From NCBI GenBank assembly GCA_037893245.1, contig JBAIAA010000412.1:2108001-2172000 (forward strand): a DNA stretch of 64,000 bases. The letters run 5' to 3'. The stretch comes from Crossaster papposus. Lineage: Eukaryota > Echinodermata > Asteroidea > Velatida > Solasteridae. The notes beneath the pieces are model-generated. The model did not search any database and was not told the origin of the DNA. It was given only the letters and a program-made list of their open reading frames with translations. The position numbers and the translations under genes were made by a program. This document shows, in pieces, positions 58,601-64,000 of this stretch (positions within the stretch are counted from its first letter, which is position 1; the number at the start of each line of letters is the position of its first letter).

Positions 58601-61600
58601 CGTCGGAAGTATCGTAGTGTCGTACAGCATCGTTTATGTTCGGAATGAAAACTAGATTGTAACGCAATTTGTGTGGCGCAATGTATTTTGCTGTGGTCTC
58701 GAGAATAAATCTAAGACCGTGGCATCTAAGATCGAGACCCATACATCCGAGACCGAGACCAGCCCTTTGAGAAGCGAGACTTTGCTTAGACGAGACCAAG
58801 ACCGAGACCGAGAATTAGATCGAGACTCAAAATCTCAAAACGTCAAGATGCCTATTTTACAGCCCTTTCATCGTGGACTGTCACATATACTCATCTTATG
58901 TATGTTTATATCATCAGTCATGTTCAGCAGCTACCTGGGCGTGCAGTCACGCAACATCCCTGACGATGCAATGAGCGCTTCGTCCTCCCAGGGAGACTAC
59001 GAGGCCCATCAGGGCCGGCTTGACAACACCCTCTACGGCTCTTGCTCCTGGACGGCCGACGACTCGGACACCGACCAATGGCTGCAGGTGGACCTGGGCC
59101 AGGAGACGCTGGTCATCGGCGTGGTGACCCAGGGGCATTGCATGATTGCTGACAATAAGAATTCCCCCATGGGCTGCGTCAAGCAGTTTAACGTGCAATA
59201 CAGCAGCGATGGCGAGAACTTTGAGTACGTGACGGACGACGACGGCAATGCTGATGTAAGTGCATGCACTTTGCAACACCCATTATTTTGATAGTCTCCG
59301 AGTTATCAATTTGCTTTGGTAGTTTGCTTCAATCAGTTTCTAAATTAGCTAACCCTTCAATATGAAAATACAATTATTTATTTGACTGACAGGTTTTTTT
59401 TTTATTCCCGTTTGTGTGATTGCCAGGTATTTGAAAACCGGTGCAGGTGCCAAAAACATGTCAGGAGTTACTTCAAGAACGCCTTGATGACCCGATTCAT
59501 TCGATTCCGACCAGTGTTGTGGAAACACGCCATTAGCATGAGAGTGGACCTCATCGGACGAGACAGTAAGAAACATTTGTTTGTTTGTATGTTGGCCGTT
59601 TGTTGAAAGTCTGCATTGTTTGCATAAACTCATCACAAAAAGTATCAAGACACTTAAAAACGATCCAATAATTAACGGCCTGAAAGCGTATGGATTAATT
59701 GAAGCAAATAACCCAGTGCATAATTTTGTTTCTAATTTGTCTTGTGGTTCTCTTAAACGCCTCACCAGTATTCAATACAGAGCTGCCAAACTTGTTCTCA
59801 CTGTTAACTGTTGGAGAGCTCATGGATCCCCCATACTCGCTAAACTACACTGGCTACCCATGGAGAAACGCATCCAATTCAAAACTCTTCTATATGTTTT
59901 CAAATGTTTGAAGGACATTGCTCCACCTTATCTCTCTGATATGTTTCATCTTCACCAAAGCAATCGTCAAGGACTCCGTTCTTCTTCCGAAAGAACTCGG
60001 CTTAACACTCACAACTCAAGTTTATCATATGGCAAACACGCCTTCTCACACTGCTGCTGAACTTTGGAACAGTCTCCCAATTAGTGTCCGTGATTCTACT
60101 TGTGTTGTTACATTTAAGAGTAAACTTAAAACTTATCTTTTTCCTAAATAGTAGATTTAAGTTTTGTTCTAGTTTGTTTTAATTTATCCTTTCTTTTGTT
60201 ATGCGCTTTGATCATGTTTTGGAAAAGCGCAGTATAAATGCCTGTTATTATTATTATTCTCTTCGTACCTTAGTTGAAGTTGATGAACCAGAAGTTGCCG
60301 GAACCGATGTGCCTGTCGATGAGACACCCGAAGAGGACATCGCTGTGGTGCTCCTCGGCAAGCCGATCACACGTTGCGGCTATTTAAAGGGGCTCAGCTA
60401 CAGGCCATTCAACAGGGAGTCCTTCACCGTTGCCGTGTTGCGCAAAACAGACGACGATAGTATCTTCAGTATCGTCGGCAGTTTCTATGTGACTACCACC
60501 GGCAGGGACAAAGTGAGTCCAAACAAATGTTGGTAGAGTTGAATAAGGCTGTTTTCGAATCTCTCGTCTAGGTCTTCGTCTGTTACAATTACGCAAGAGC
60601 AGACTTGCGGCACGATACAATTATTAATTGTAATTGTCCCCCAAAATTGAATTTTATATAAAAAGAAAATCACGATCGCCGCGGCTGAAAACGAATGTCG
60701 TTTTATCTAGCTTTTCTTGGTATCTATGATTGTAAAACTTTGGCATGTCAGTTAAACGATATTTACTATAAAATATAACCCCCACATCCACCCATTTATA
60801 ATAATTCAAGCAATTACCAATGGTGTATCCTACCTTTTTAAAGAATTAGGGAAAATTATTACAGCAACCAGTCGTACAGTGCAGCCTCAATGATATTTTT
60901 ATCCTCGGTAATTATACAGATATATGCTTCATTTTTGTGTGTGATGATTTTCTTGGCTCAACAGTCGCAACGCTTTCAGGTTGCTGGGGACAGCGAGCGA
61001 ATCCCGGTCAAACGAGGCGATTTCCTGTGCCTGATCTTCCAGAAGGCGACCATAGGATTCGCTGACGACGACAGTCCAACGAGTGCTGTCATGACCACTT
61101 CCTTTGGGTCGGATGATTACAAGACCCTCGCCATGAACGGTGACATTACCTTCACAGACAAGGCTATGAGGCGATACAACGGGATTAAACCCATCATCCA
61201 AAGTGAGTTTGGATCAACTCAAACCCTGAATTTTATGGAGCTGCTAAGCACAAAAAGCACAACAAAATCTTGCTTAGTAAAAACAGCCCCCAATTTCATA
61301 AATCTGCTTAACTAGTTCGCGCTGAGATTTTTTTAACATCACCAAGCTGAGGGGCGGGATTATTTTTAACGAAACTCGATCCGAAGCGGGTTCAGGCCAA
61401 TAGTACTGGGAAGCACACCTGGCAACGCATTTCCGGCCTTGCTCGCTGCTGACAGACATTTCCGTCCTTGCTCGCTGCTGTCAGACATTTCCGGCCTTGC
61501 TCGTGGCGTGTTTATGCGTCATCTGTTTTTAATCTGTGGAAAACTTTGCGTTTATGAACGTCATGCTGCGCGAACTGGTTAAGCACAAGAATTGCTTAAG

Positions 61601-63963
61601 CAGAAAACTTTAATTGCTTAATAAAATGAGCTTAACAGTCACAAATCCTTGGGATGTACATTATTTGTGATTGGTATTAGCTGTTCTTAGCTTAGCATAA
61701 CAATCACGTGGAATTTTGGCTAGTAACCAGATTTTTACTAAGCAAGGGTTTTTGTGCTTAAGCAAATGTTTCTGCTTTTGCTGCTCTATGAAATTGGCCA
61801 CCGGTTATCAGCCAAAAACTCAATGTGCTTTTCACACTAAGCAAAAACCATCTGAATACCAGTCACAAACAGTAGACATCACTTAAACATTTGGTTCGTA
61901 ACCCTGTTTTATTGCCGAGAAAGAATTTTCATGCTAACCAATTTCGTGTGTTTATCTGCTCCATGAAATTTGCCCCTGTTCACTGAAGTTGTTATTGAAA
62001 TATTTGTCACGCCAACATTTTGTGTACATTTTGTGTACATTTTCCCAAGCTAGATTTTCCCAGACCTTCCCAAGTAATGAATCGTGCTATTGTTGTGTTG
62101 CCTTATTCAACAACATCAGCTGGTTTCTGGGTCTCTGACCTATGATAAAGGGCTGTGTGAACATATAAAGCCATAAAACCAAAACAGCTTGGGGTATACA
62201 CGAAATACAAGCGACTATTGAAAATAGTACGTACGCGCGTTGGTGTATAAACAAGATGGCGGCGCGTCGCAGGGTTTTTAATTACAACTTGTGTTTATAA
62301 CTGGATTTGTCCTTATTTTTTTTTTCACAGTTGCCAGGACAACAAGCATTCCACCAGGTAGGAATTCAATCTTAATGCATTTTTACATTCTTACCATTAA
62401 TCTCAATAAATTATTTTACTTTGTGCAATTGATGTTTGATATCATTTTTGTGAGAAAAAATCCTTCGTCTTAAAAATTGGAGGTTGTAGTCATGTGATGC
62501 TATGTTTTGCCTTTATGTGACATAAGTAGGGAAACTACTCTTCCCCCCCCCCCCCCCCCCAGTGGCAATAAAAAAGTATATTTTAAGTATATTTTTGTAT
62601 AGTGAGCTACAGAGGAAAGTGTGGAAGAACCAGACCCTCACACTAAAACAAGACAATCTGATCTCTTCACAGTGTGAATAGGGTTGGGATGGGTAACTAG
62701 TCCACTGCAAGGCATTAATAAAGCCTCTACCAATAATAGGCATAGTAGCACCATAGCCCAAGCTGGGTTCGAACCCACAACCTGCAGAAATACCAGCAGA
62801 CCATGAATTCAATGCTCCAGACTACTAGGCCACGACACTTCTAAGATTTTTGTTAAAGATGGTCCAGATGAAGTTTGCCCTTTTTGTCACAAAAAAGCTG
62901 GATACGCTACTGGAATCATAGAGACCTTGAAGTTCCATCTTCTCCTTAAACCCGTTCCCCCCCCCCCCACTTGTTTGTATTGCATCTTGTAGTCATATCG
63001 ACCGGTAGTCTGGGCGTGGAGGGTGGACAGGTGAAGGACGAGCAACTGACGGCTTCCAGTTTCTGCGACGCAAACAGCATGGCGGAGCGATCGCGTCTGC
63101 GTCTGAAGTACCAGCAGGGTATGACTGGGGGCTGGTGCGGCAGAGAACAGGACCAGAGTGCTTTCATCCAGGTAAAATGTGTGGTGCTAGCAACGGGCAA
63201 TAGGCAGTTATTGTAGTCCAGGGGCTATATATTCATGAAACCTTACAAACTTAGCAGCCAACTAGGCCTTAGTAGGATACTCAAATGCCAAATGCGACAT
63301 GCGACTCATTTTTTTCTGATCTGGCCACATATGAAATAAACCAAAAATAAACAGAAACAAAACGAAATGTGAAATTCAAGTGTTATATTCACTTTTTGTA
63401 CAGCTTCAGATTACAGCCAAATATTTGTGTTGGTATCGCGGCACATAAACAAAACTAGAAAAAACAGTAGACTAGAAACGCACGCAATCTTGTTGTGCAC
63501 ATGCGCAGTTGGAATACCAAGCTTATTCTCTCATCTCTGGTCTTGTTTTTGACCCGCTGCAGGTTGACTTTGGGAAGGTGCGTCGATGCGGCGGGGTCGC
63601 GACCCAGGGTTTCAGCAGCACCACCAGGTTGTGGTTCGTGCAGCAGTACATTGTGGTGTGCAGCGTTGACTCGACGACTTGGACGCAGGTTACAGGCGAG
63701 GATGGCAACGTTATGGTAATTAAGTCTTGGCTCTGCGTCTATGAATTGTTAGCTTTGGGGCTTGTACGCGACTTTCTATGTATTTAGGCTAAAGAATAAA
63801 TATATTTATATTTGTTGGTAGATGTTCAGTGGAAATTCCGACCAGGAAACGGAAGTAACGAACTACTTCTCATCCATTTTGGCCTGTCGTTCCATCCGCA
63901 TAATTCCCATGATCTGGATTGGGACTTACCCGGCAATGAGAATAGATGTCATGGGCTTACCAG
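36860..63963 (+). CDS. Secreted mosaic adhesive-type protein, 3' end outside window
   Basis: 29 exons: 36860-36920, 37629-37748, 38957-39129, 40587-40725, 42296-42466, 43068-43097, 44031-44192, 45419-45527, 46811-46974, 47410-47660, 48615-48777, 49081-49201, 50020-50110, 50891-50998, 51339-51500, 52189-52342, 52978-53184, 55020-55219, 55460-55634, 57434-57898, 58540-58566, 58918-59255, 59427-59565, 60274-60512, 60965-61202, 62331-62357, 62993-63171, 63563-63715, 63822-63963. The sum is 1569 codons plus one base with no in-frame stop. Domain order: signal peptide, fibrinogen-like, FAMeT-like, SUEL lectin, EGF, VWD-C8-TIL, Cys-rich, X, F5/8C, X, F5/8C. The combination of lectin, VWD-C8-TIL, EGF and discoidin domains recalls sea-star footprint protein Sfp1; this is from memory and untested. 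Likely extracellular, disulfide-linked and sugar-binding. Alternatives are a hemolectin-like clotting protein or a matrix or mucus protein. Confidence 0.85.
36966..37582 (+). repeat. Pentanucleotide satellite (AACCA)n with CACCA blocks
   Basis: About 600 bp of CCAAA units, with homogeneous sub-blocks of CCACA and CCATA variants, filling most of intron 1 of the mosaic gene. The minus-strand open frames (repeating Val-Trp-Phe-Gly-Leu) are artefacts of a period-5 repeat. Confidence 0.97.
37629..43097 (+). CDS. Exons 2-6: fibrinogen-like domain, CNTNAP type
   Basis: Residues about 21-231. The start has the fibrinogen-type pattern with SVYCDMDG. The later parts follow the contactin-associated protein (CASPR/CNTNAP) version closely: [64 protein letters not shown] and YELGPLRC. 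In CNTNAPs this domain sits between laminin-G domains on a membrane protein; here it opens a secreted mosaic. The exon 4 donor (GTTATA at 40726) is weak, and exon 6 is only 30 nt, but the phases fit. Confidence 0.82.
37976..38700. other. Intron 2 stretch of the mosaic gene
   Basis: Holds a short AACTT tandem run (about 37985-38012) and inverted fragments around GATCGG and ACGGAAC. Family not assigned. Confidence 0.4.
39848..39935 (-). mobile_element. MITE family B, truncated copy B7
   Basis: Keeps only the TTAACCAGTTTGCGCC end and about 70 bp of interior. Confidence 0.65.
40850..41060 (+). repeat. T-rich low-complexity tract with GGCGTCGCA spacers
   Basis: Long thymidine runs interrupted by repeated GGCGTCGCATT or similar motifs, in intron 4. 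Confidence 0.85.
41437..41700 (+). mobile_element. Family I fragment (unoccupied hAT target)
   Basis: Matches 2600-2645 joined directly to 2926-3047, that is, without the hAT-like MITE, then a tRNA-like segment with GGGGTTCGAATTC. Confidence 0.65.
42649..42672 (+). repeat. C-rich run
   Basis: About 13 cytosines followed by CCTCCACCCCCC. A second C run of about 18 lies at 42875-42892. Confidence 0.8.
43278..43537 (-). mobile_element. MITE family A, copy A6 (reverse)
   Basis: AAGGTAGGATACACCATTTG to GGTGTATCCTACCTTT. It faces A7 about 90 bp away in the opposite orientation. Confidence 0.82.
43625..44005 (+). mobile_element. MITE family A, copy A7 (forward)
   Basis: The cleanest copy in the window: AAAGGTAGGATACACCATT and its complement at the ends. 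It ends about 25 nt before the acceptor of mosaic exon 7. Confidence 0.88.
44031..46974 (+). CDS. Exons 7-9: FAMeT-like domain
   Basis: Residues about 232-376 match the farnesoic acid O-methyltransferase-like domain pattern: [28 protein letters not shown], then [31 protein letters not shown] and [16 protein letters not shown]. Despite the name, the domain is widely found in secreted animal proteins with no methyltransferase motifs, and probably acts as a binding or structural module here. The exon 7 acceptor lies about 25 nt after a family A MITE. Confidence 0.82.
44285..44528. mobile_element. Foldback family C, copy C3
   Basis: GGGACCAATTTTATAGAGCT to AGCTCTATAAAATTGGCCCC, inserted just after GGTGACCT, which looks like a family E end. 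Confidence 0.75.
44985..45280 (+). mobile_element. CR1/L2-type LINE 3' end, decayed
   Basis: Broken frames recall the C-terminal end of CR1-like LINEs ([31 protein letters not shown]-like) and end in the typical ATGCGCTATATAAGAATGG tail. Confidence 0.65.
46301..46722. mobile_element. MITE family E, copy 3
   Basis: Inverted ends TTTGTGACCTGTCATCACAA and complement, followed inward by AATGAGCGTAAAGTC and its complement. Confidence 0.75.
47100..47355 (+). mobile_element. tRNA-derived SINE
   Basis: A-box-like TGGCGTAGCGGTT and B box GGTTTCGAGTCCC lie about 40 bp apart, followed by a body and an AT-rich tail (CCAGTATAAATAAAAAAATG). Lies in intron 9. Confidence 0.7.
47410..47660 (+). CDS. Exon 10: SUEL galactose/rhamnose-binding lectin domain
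   Basis: Residues about 377-460, finishing in exon 11 with VKYEC. Diagnostic features are [10 protein letters not shown], the ANYGR motif, [13 protein letters not shown] and the regularly spaced cysteines. In sea-urchin egg lectin and latrophilins this fold binds rhamnose or galactose. Nearly the whole domain is one exon, flanked by phase 1 and phase 0 introns. Confidence 0.92.
47696..47942 (+). mobile_element. MITE family B, copy B8
   Basis: TTAA-bounded copy inserted at an internal TTAA of family A; right end slightly diverged. Confidence 0.85.
48031..48272 (+). mobile_element. MITE family B, copy B9
   Basis: Intact ends (AACCAGTTCGCGCCGG and complement) and TTAA on both sides, inserted in family A between TTTT and CCGGCATCGG. 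Confidence 0.9.
48615..48777 (+). CDS. Exon 11: end of lectin domain plus EGF module
   Basis: VKYEC completes the lectin domain. Then CLEHKC, the intervening [13 protein letters not shown] and [10 protein letters not shown] give the six cysteines of an EGF repeat. No calcium-binding consensus (D-x-D/N-E) is clear at its start. The exon ends in phase 1. Confidence 0.85.
49081..52342 (+). CDS. Exons 12-16: von Willebrand factor type D domain
   Basis: Residues about 515-726. The domain opens [23 protein letters not shown], whose inner part [19 protein letters not shown] is the canonical VWD start, with GDPH encoded at 49104-49115. It continues through [20 protein letters not shown] and ends with MCGLCGS (CGLCG at 51435-51449) and an acidic, cysteine-rich tail [20 protein letters not shown] is the known self-cleavage motif of some mucin and ITIH-type VWD domains. 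The introns carry a 12-bp minisatellite, two foldback elements and a LINE tail. Confidence 0.93.
49245..49792 (+). repeat. 12-bp minisatellite CAACCCCTCCGT in the VWD intron
   Basis: About 45 units starting some 45 bp after the exon 12 donor, with a central variant block (about 49500-49565). Because 12 is a multiple of three, every frame is open through it, giving spurious long proteins on both strands. Confidence 0.97.
50224..50325. repeat. Hairpin in intron 13
   Basis: GGGAATTACTGGTCCC and GTCAGCTCGACTACCTCC are followed, after a short loop, by their complements. Probably a foldback remnant. Confidence 0.7.
50415..50657. mobile_element. Foldback family C, copy C4
   Basis: GGGGCCAATTTCACGGAGCT to AGCTCCCTGAAATTGGCCCC; the best-preserved unnested copy. 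Confidence 0.8.
51055..51244 (+). mobile_element. MITE family A, truncated copy A9
   Basis: Only the right half remains, ending GTGTATCCTACCTTTAA. Confidence 0.65.
51590..51893 (+). mobile_element. Probable LINE 3' tail
   Basis: Ends GCACGGCGTTAAACCCTAAA followed by CTCA repeats, the form seen at 3' ends of several marine non-LTR elements. No reverse transcriptase piece is present. Confidence 0.5.
52463..52632 (+). repeat. Hexanucleotide repeat GGTTC(C/T)
   Basis: About 28 units in intron 16. The Gly-Ser frame across it is not flanked by splice signals in the right phase, so it is read as intronic. Confidence 0.93.
52978..53184 (+). CDS. Exon 17: C8 domain
   Basis: About 69 residues following the [25 protein letters not shown] and a final SLNC fit the C8 domain that accompanies VWD in VWF, mucins, zonadhesin and SCO-spondin. 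Clean phase 1 to phase 1 exon. Confidence 0.82.
53374..53941 (+). mobile_element. Repeat family G, copy 2
   Basis: Longer copy than 36300-36524. Its left part forms a hairpin (AAATGTGTGTTCGAGAGG... and complement to 53505), and its right part matches copy 1 to GGTATTTATGAAT. Confidence 0.75.
54075..54215 (-). mobile_element. tRNA-derived SINE-like repeat (minus strand)
   Basis: The minus strand shows TGGCCTAGTCGTTATGG as an A box and ATTTGAACCCTGCC as a decayed B box. Confidence 0.5.
54463..54665. mobile_element. Small MITE with CCCTGTTCGCACTGGACT ends
   Basis: About 200 bp. The inverted ends match over about 18 bp, and the interior repeats TTACTTTTCCCGAG motifs. Confidence 0.65.
55020..55219 (+). 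CDS. Exon 18: TIL domain
   Basis: [18 protein letters not shown], then CQLSC, CVEGC and TKCGC give the ten-cysteine trypsin-inhibitor-like pattern. As in VWF and mucins it follows C8 directly. An inhibitory function need not apply in this context. Confidence 0.9.
55460..55634 (+). CDS. Exon 19: VWC/EGF-like cysteine-rich segment
   Basis: [19 protein letters not shown] resembles the post-TIL (E/VWC-like) strand; HAKCGSMNQ followed by [13 protein letters not shown] is EGF-like, as in zonadhesin and IgGFc-binding protein assemblies. The exon ends in phase 1. Confidence 0.82.
55663..56758. mobile_element. MITE family E, copy 4, split by family D
   Basis: Ends TATGTGACCTGGGGA and GTGGGAGCAGGTCACATA. 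The family D element (about 55676-56336) sits just inside the left end. A poly-G run (about 56424-56441) lies in the right part. Confidence 0.72.
55676..56336. mobile_element. Foldback element, family D, copy 2
   Basis: Starts GATTTCACGAAACGCTAAG and ends TTTCGTGAAATCGGCC. Inner arms include GTCCTA and TTAAGACG motifs; the centre is unassigned sequence. Confidence 0.68.
56759..57433. other. End of intron 19
   Basis: No element recognised. Small GTCTAGTCGACTC-type repeats occur near 57245. Confidence 0.4.
57434..57898 (+). CDS. Exon 20: unassigned domain X, copy 1
   Basis: A single 465-nt exon, phase 1 at both ends, residues about 921-1075. The sequence alternates hydrophobic strands with acidic turns: [44 protein letters not shown] and YYDDESDP. 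It aligns along its length with exons 24-25, so it is a repeated module. I cannot name a catalogued family; it looks like a beta-sandwich extracellular domain. Confidence 0.85.
58043..58135 (-). mobile_element. MITE family B remnant B10
   Basis: Interior of family B (ATTCACCGAGCC, AACGAAACTCGATCCGA) without recognisable ends. Confidence 0.6.
58540..59565 (+). CDS. Exons 21-23: 27-nt linker exon and first F5/8C domain
   Basis: Exon 21 encodes only about nine residues (SDGKHVEA). Exons 22-23 encode a discoidin domain: [56 protein letters not shown] and [20 protein letters not shown]. The usual first and last cysteines of F5/8C domains are not obvious. The acceptor at 58916-58917 is the only nearby AG that keeps frame. 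F5/8C domains bind lipids, sugars or proteins. Confidence 0.88.
58685..58835 (+). repeat. Degenerate GAGACC repeat before exon 22
   Basis: Irregular GAGACC/GAGACG hexamers. A 206-codon open frame runs through it into exon 22, but phase and the discoidin start favour the acceptor at 58916-58917. Confidence 0.75.
59600..60258 (+). mobile_element. CR1/L2-type LINE 3' fragment
   Basis: Encodes the reverse-transcriptase C-terminal tail typical of CR1-like LINEs: [43 protein letters not shown], then in another frame [15 protein letters not shown] and [10 protein letters not shown]. At least one frameshift lies near 60010-60060. The 3' tail is GCGCAGTATAAATGCC with an (ATT)n end. 5'-truncated, as usual. 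Confidence 0.85.
60274..61202 (+). CDS. Exons 24-25: domain X, copy 2
   Basis: About 159 residues beginning with an acidic linker ([20 protein letters not shown]). Core matches to copy 1: [45 protein letters not shown] and FADDDSP. Unlike copy 1 it is split by one phase 0 intron (60513-60964). Its acceptor lies only about 15 nt after a LINE tail. Confidence 0.85.
60635..60838 (-). mobile_element. MITE family A, partial copy A10
   Basis: Reverse copy ending GGTGTATCCTACCTTTT, in the intron that splits domain X copy 2. Confidence 0.7.
61228..61976. mobile_element. Nested foldback family C pair with B11 inside
   Basis: An outer C copy (61228-61976) encloses a second C copy (about 61288-61800), which in turn encloses family B copy B11 (61308-61582): three layers. 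Confidence 0.68.
61308..61582 (-). mobile_element. MITE family B, copy B11
   Basis: TTAACTAGTTCGCGC to GCGCGAACTGGTTAA, inserted in family C at the same GCTGC-TTAA-GCAC site as B3. Confidence 0.85.
62331..63963 (+). CDS. Exons 26-29: 27-nt linker exon and second F5/8C domain
   Basis: Exon 26 (ARTTSIPP) is again exactly 27 nt with phase 1 at both ends. The following discoidin domain has [54 protein letters not shown] and [20 protein letters not shown]. Exon 29 ends at 63963 in phase 1 with a GTAAAC donor, so coding continues beyond the window. Confidence 0.88.
62544..62561 (+). repeat. Poly-C run
   Basis: About 17 cytosines in intron 26; another run of about 13 lies at 62957-62969. Confidence 0.85.
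62735..62842 (-). mobile_element. tRNA-derived SINE-like repeat (minus strand)
   Basis: The minus strand reads GTCGTGGCCTAGTAGTCTGG (A-box region) and GTGGGTTCGAACCCAGC (B box). A tRNA-like head with no matching acceptor stem. Confidence 0.6.
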
Positions 63964-64000
63964 GTAAACAAAAAAAACCAAATAGTTGGCATTAAATAGC

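Noticed and set aside
58671-58917. 206-codon frame extending upstream of the first F5/8C domain
   Set aside because: The upstream part is a GAGACC repeat; the in-phase acceptor at 58916-58917 and the preceding linker exon explain the domain.

Overview
The window is animal nuclear DNA: GC-richer exons with clean GT-AG junctions sit in AT-rich introns crowded with short transposons, SINEs, LINE tails and simple repeats. Two multi-exon genes on the + strand account for the coding content. The second gene resembles, from memory of the family, the modular adhesive footprint proteins of sea stars (Sfp1 type), so an echinoderm, probably an asteroid, is my best guess. The species cannot be fixed from the sequence alone.

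Gene 1 (862-26415) is a complete TMEM181 orthologue: 16 exons, 515 codons, every junction in frame. Its first intron (999-12844) is almost 12 kb and carries a young Ty3/gypsy element (4562-9204, minus strand) with identical 250-bp LTRs, plus many small elements. Its intron 13 (24725-25290) is a textbook U12-type AT-AC intron. Behind exon 11, the exon end and its donor site are repeated four times at a 149-bp period.

26.5-36.8 kb is intergenic or 3'-flanking, AT-rich and full of repeats, including two repeated segments at 31.3-32.6 and 35.0-35.7 kb. I see no convincing gene there.

Gene 2 (36860 to beyond the right edge) encodes a secreted mosaic protein. I resolve 29 exons and 1569 codons, all phase-consistent. 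Domain order: signal peptide; fibrinogen-like domain of the contactin-associated-protein type; farnesoic-acid-O-methyltransferase-like (FAMeT) domain; SUEL galactose/rhamnose-binding lectin; EGF; VWD with a GDPH motif and CGLCG; C8; TIL; a cysteine-rich VWC/EGF-like exon; then two successive modules, each made of an unassigned ~155-residue domain (called X here), a 27-nt linker exon and an F5/8C (discoidin) domain. The last exon ends in phase 1 with a good donor, so the gene continues. The parts suggest an extracellular, disulfide-linked, sugar-binding adhesive or matrix protein.

Mobile DNA is layered and partly datable by nesting. Two MITE families (called A and B) use TTAA targets and share one TTAA at 9435-9438. 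Family B has entered family C foldback elements at the same TTAA twice, and family A more than once. A hAT-like MITE at 2646-2918 has an 8-bp target duplication confirmed by an unoccupied relative at 41.47 kb. Long open frames inside tandem repeats (36.97-37.58, 49.24-49.79, 52.46-52.63 kb) are intronic and not genes.
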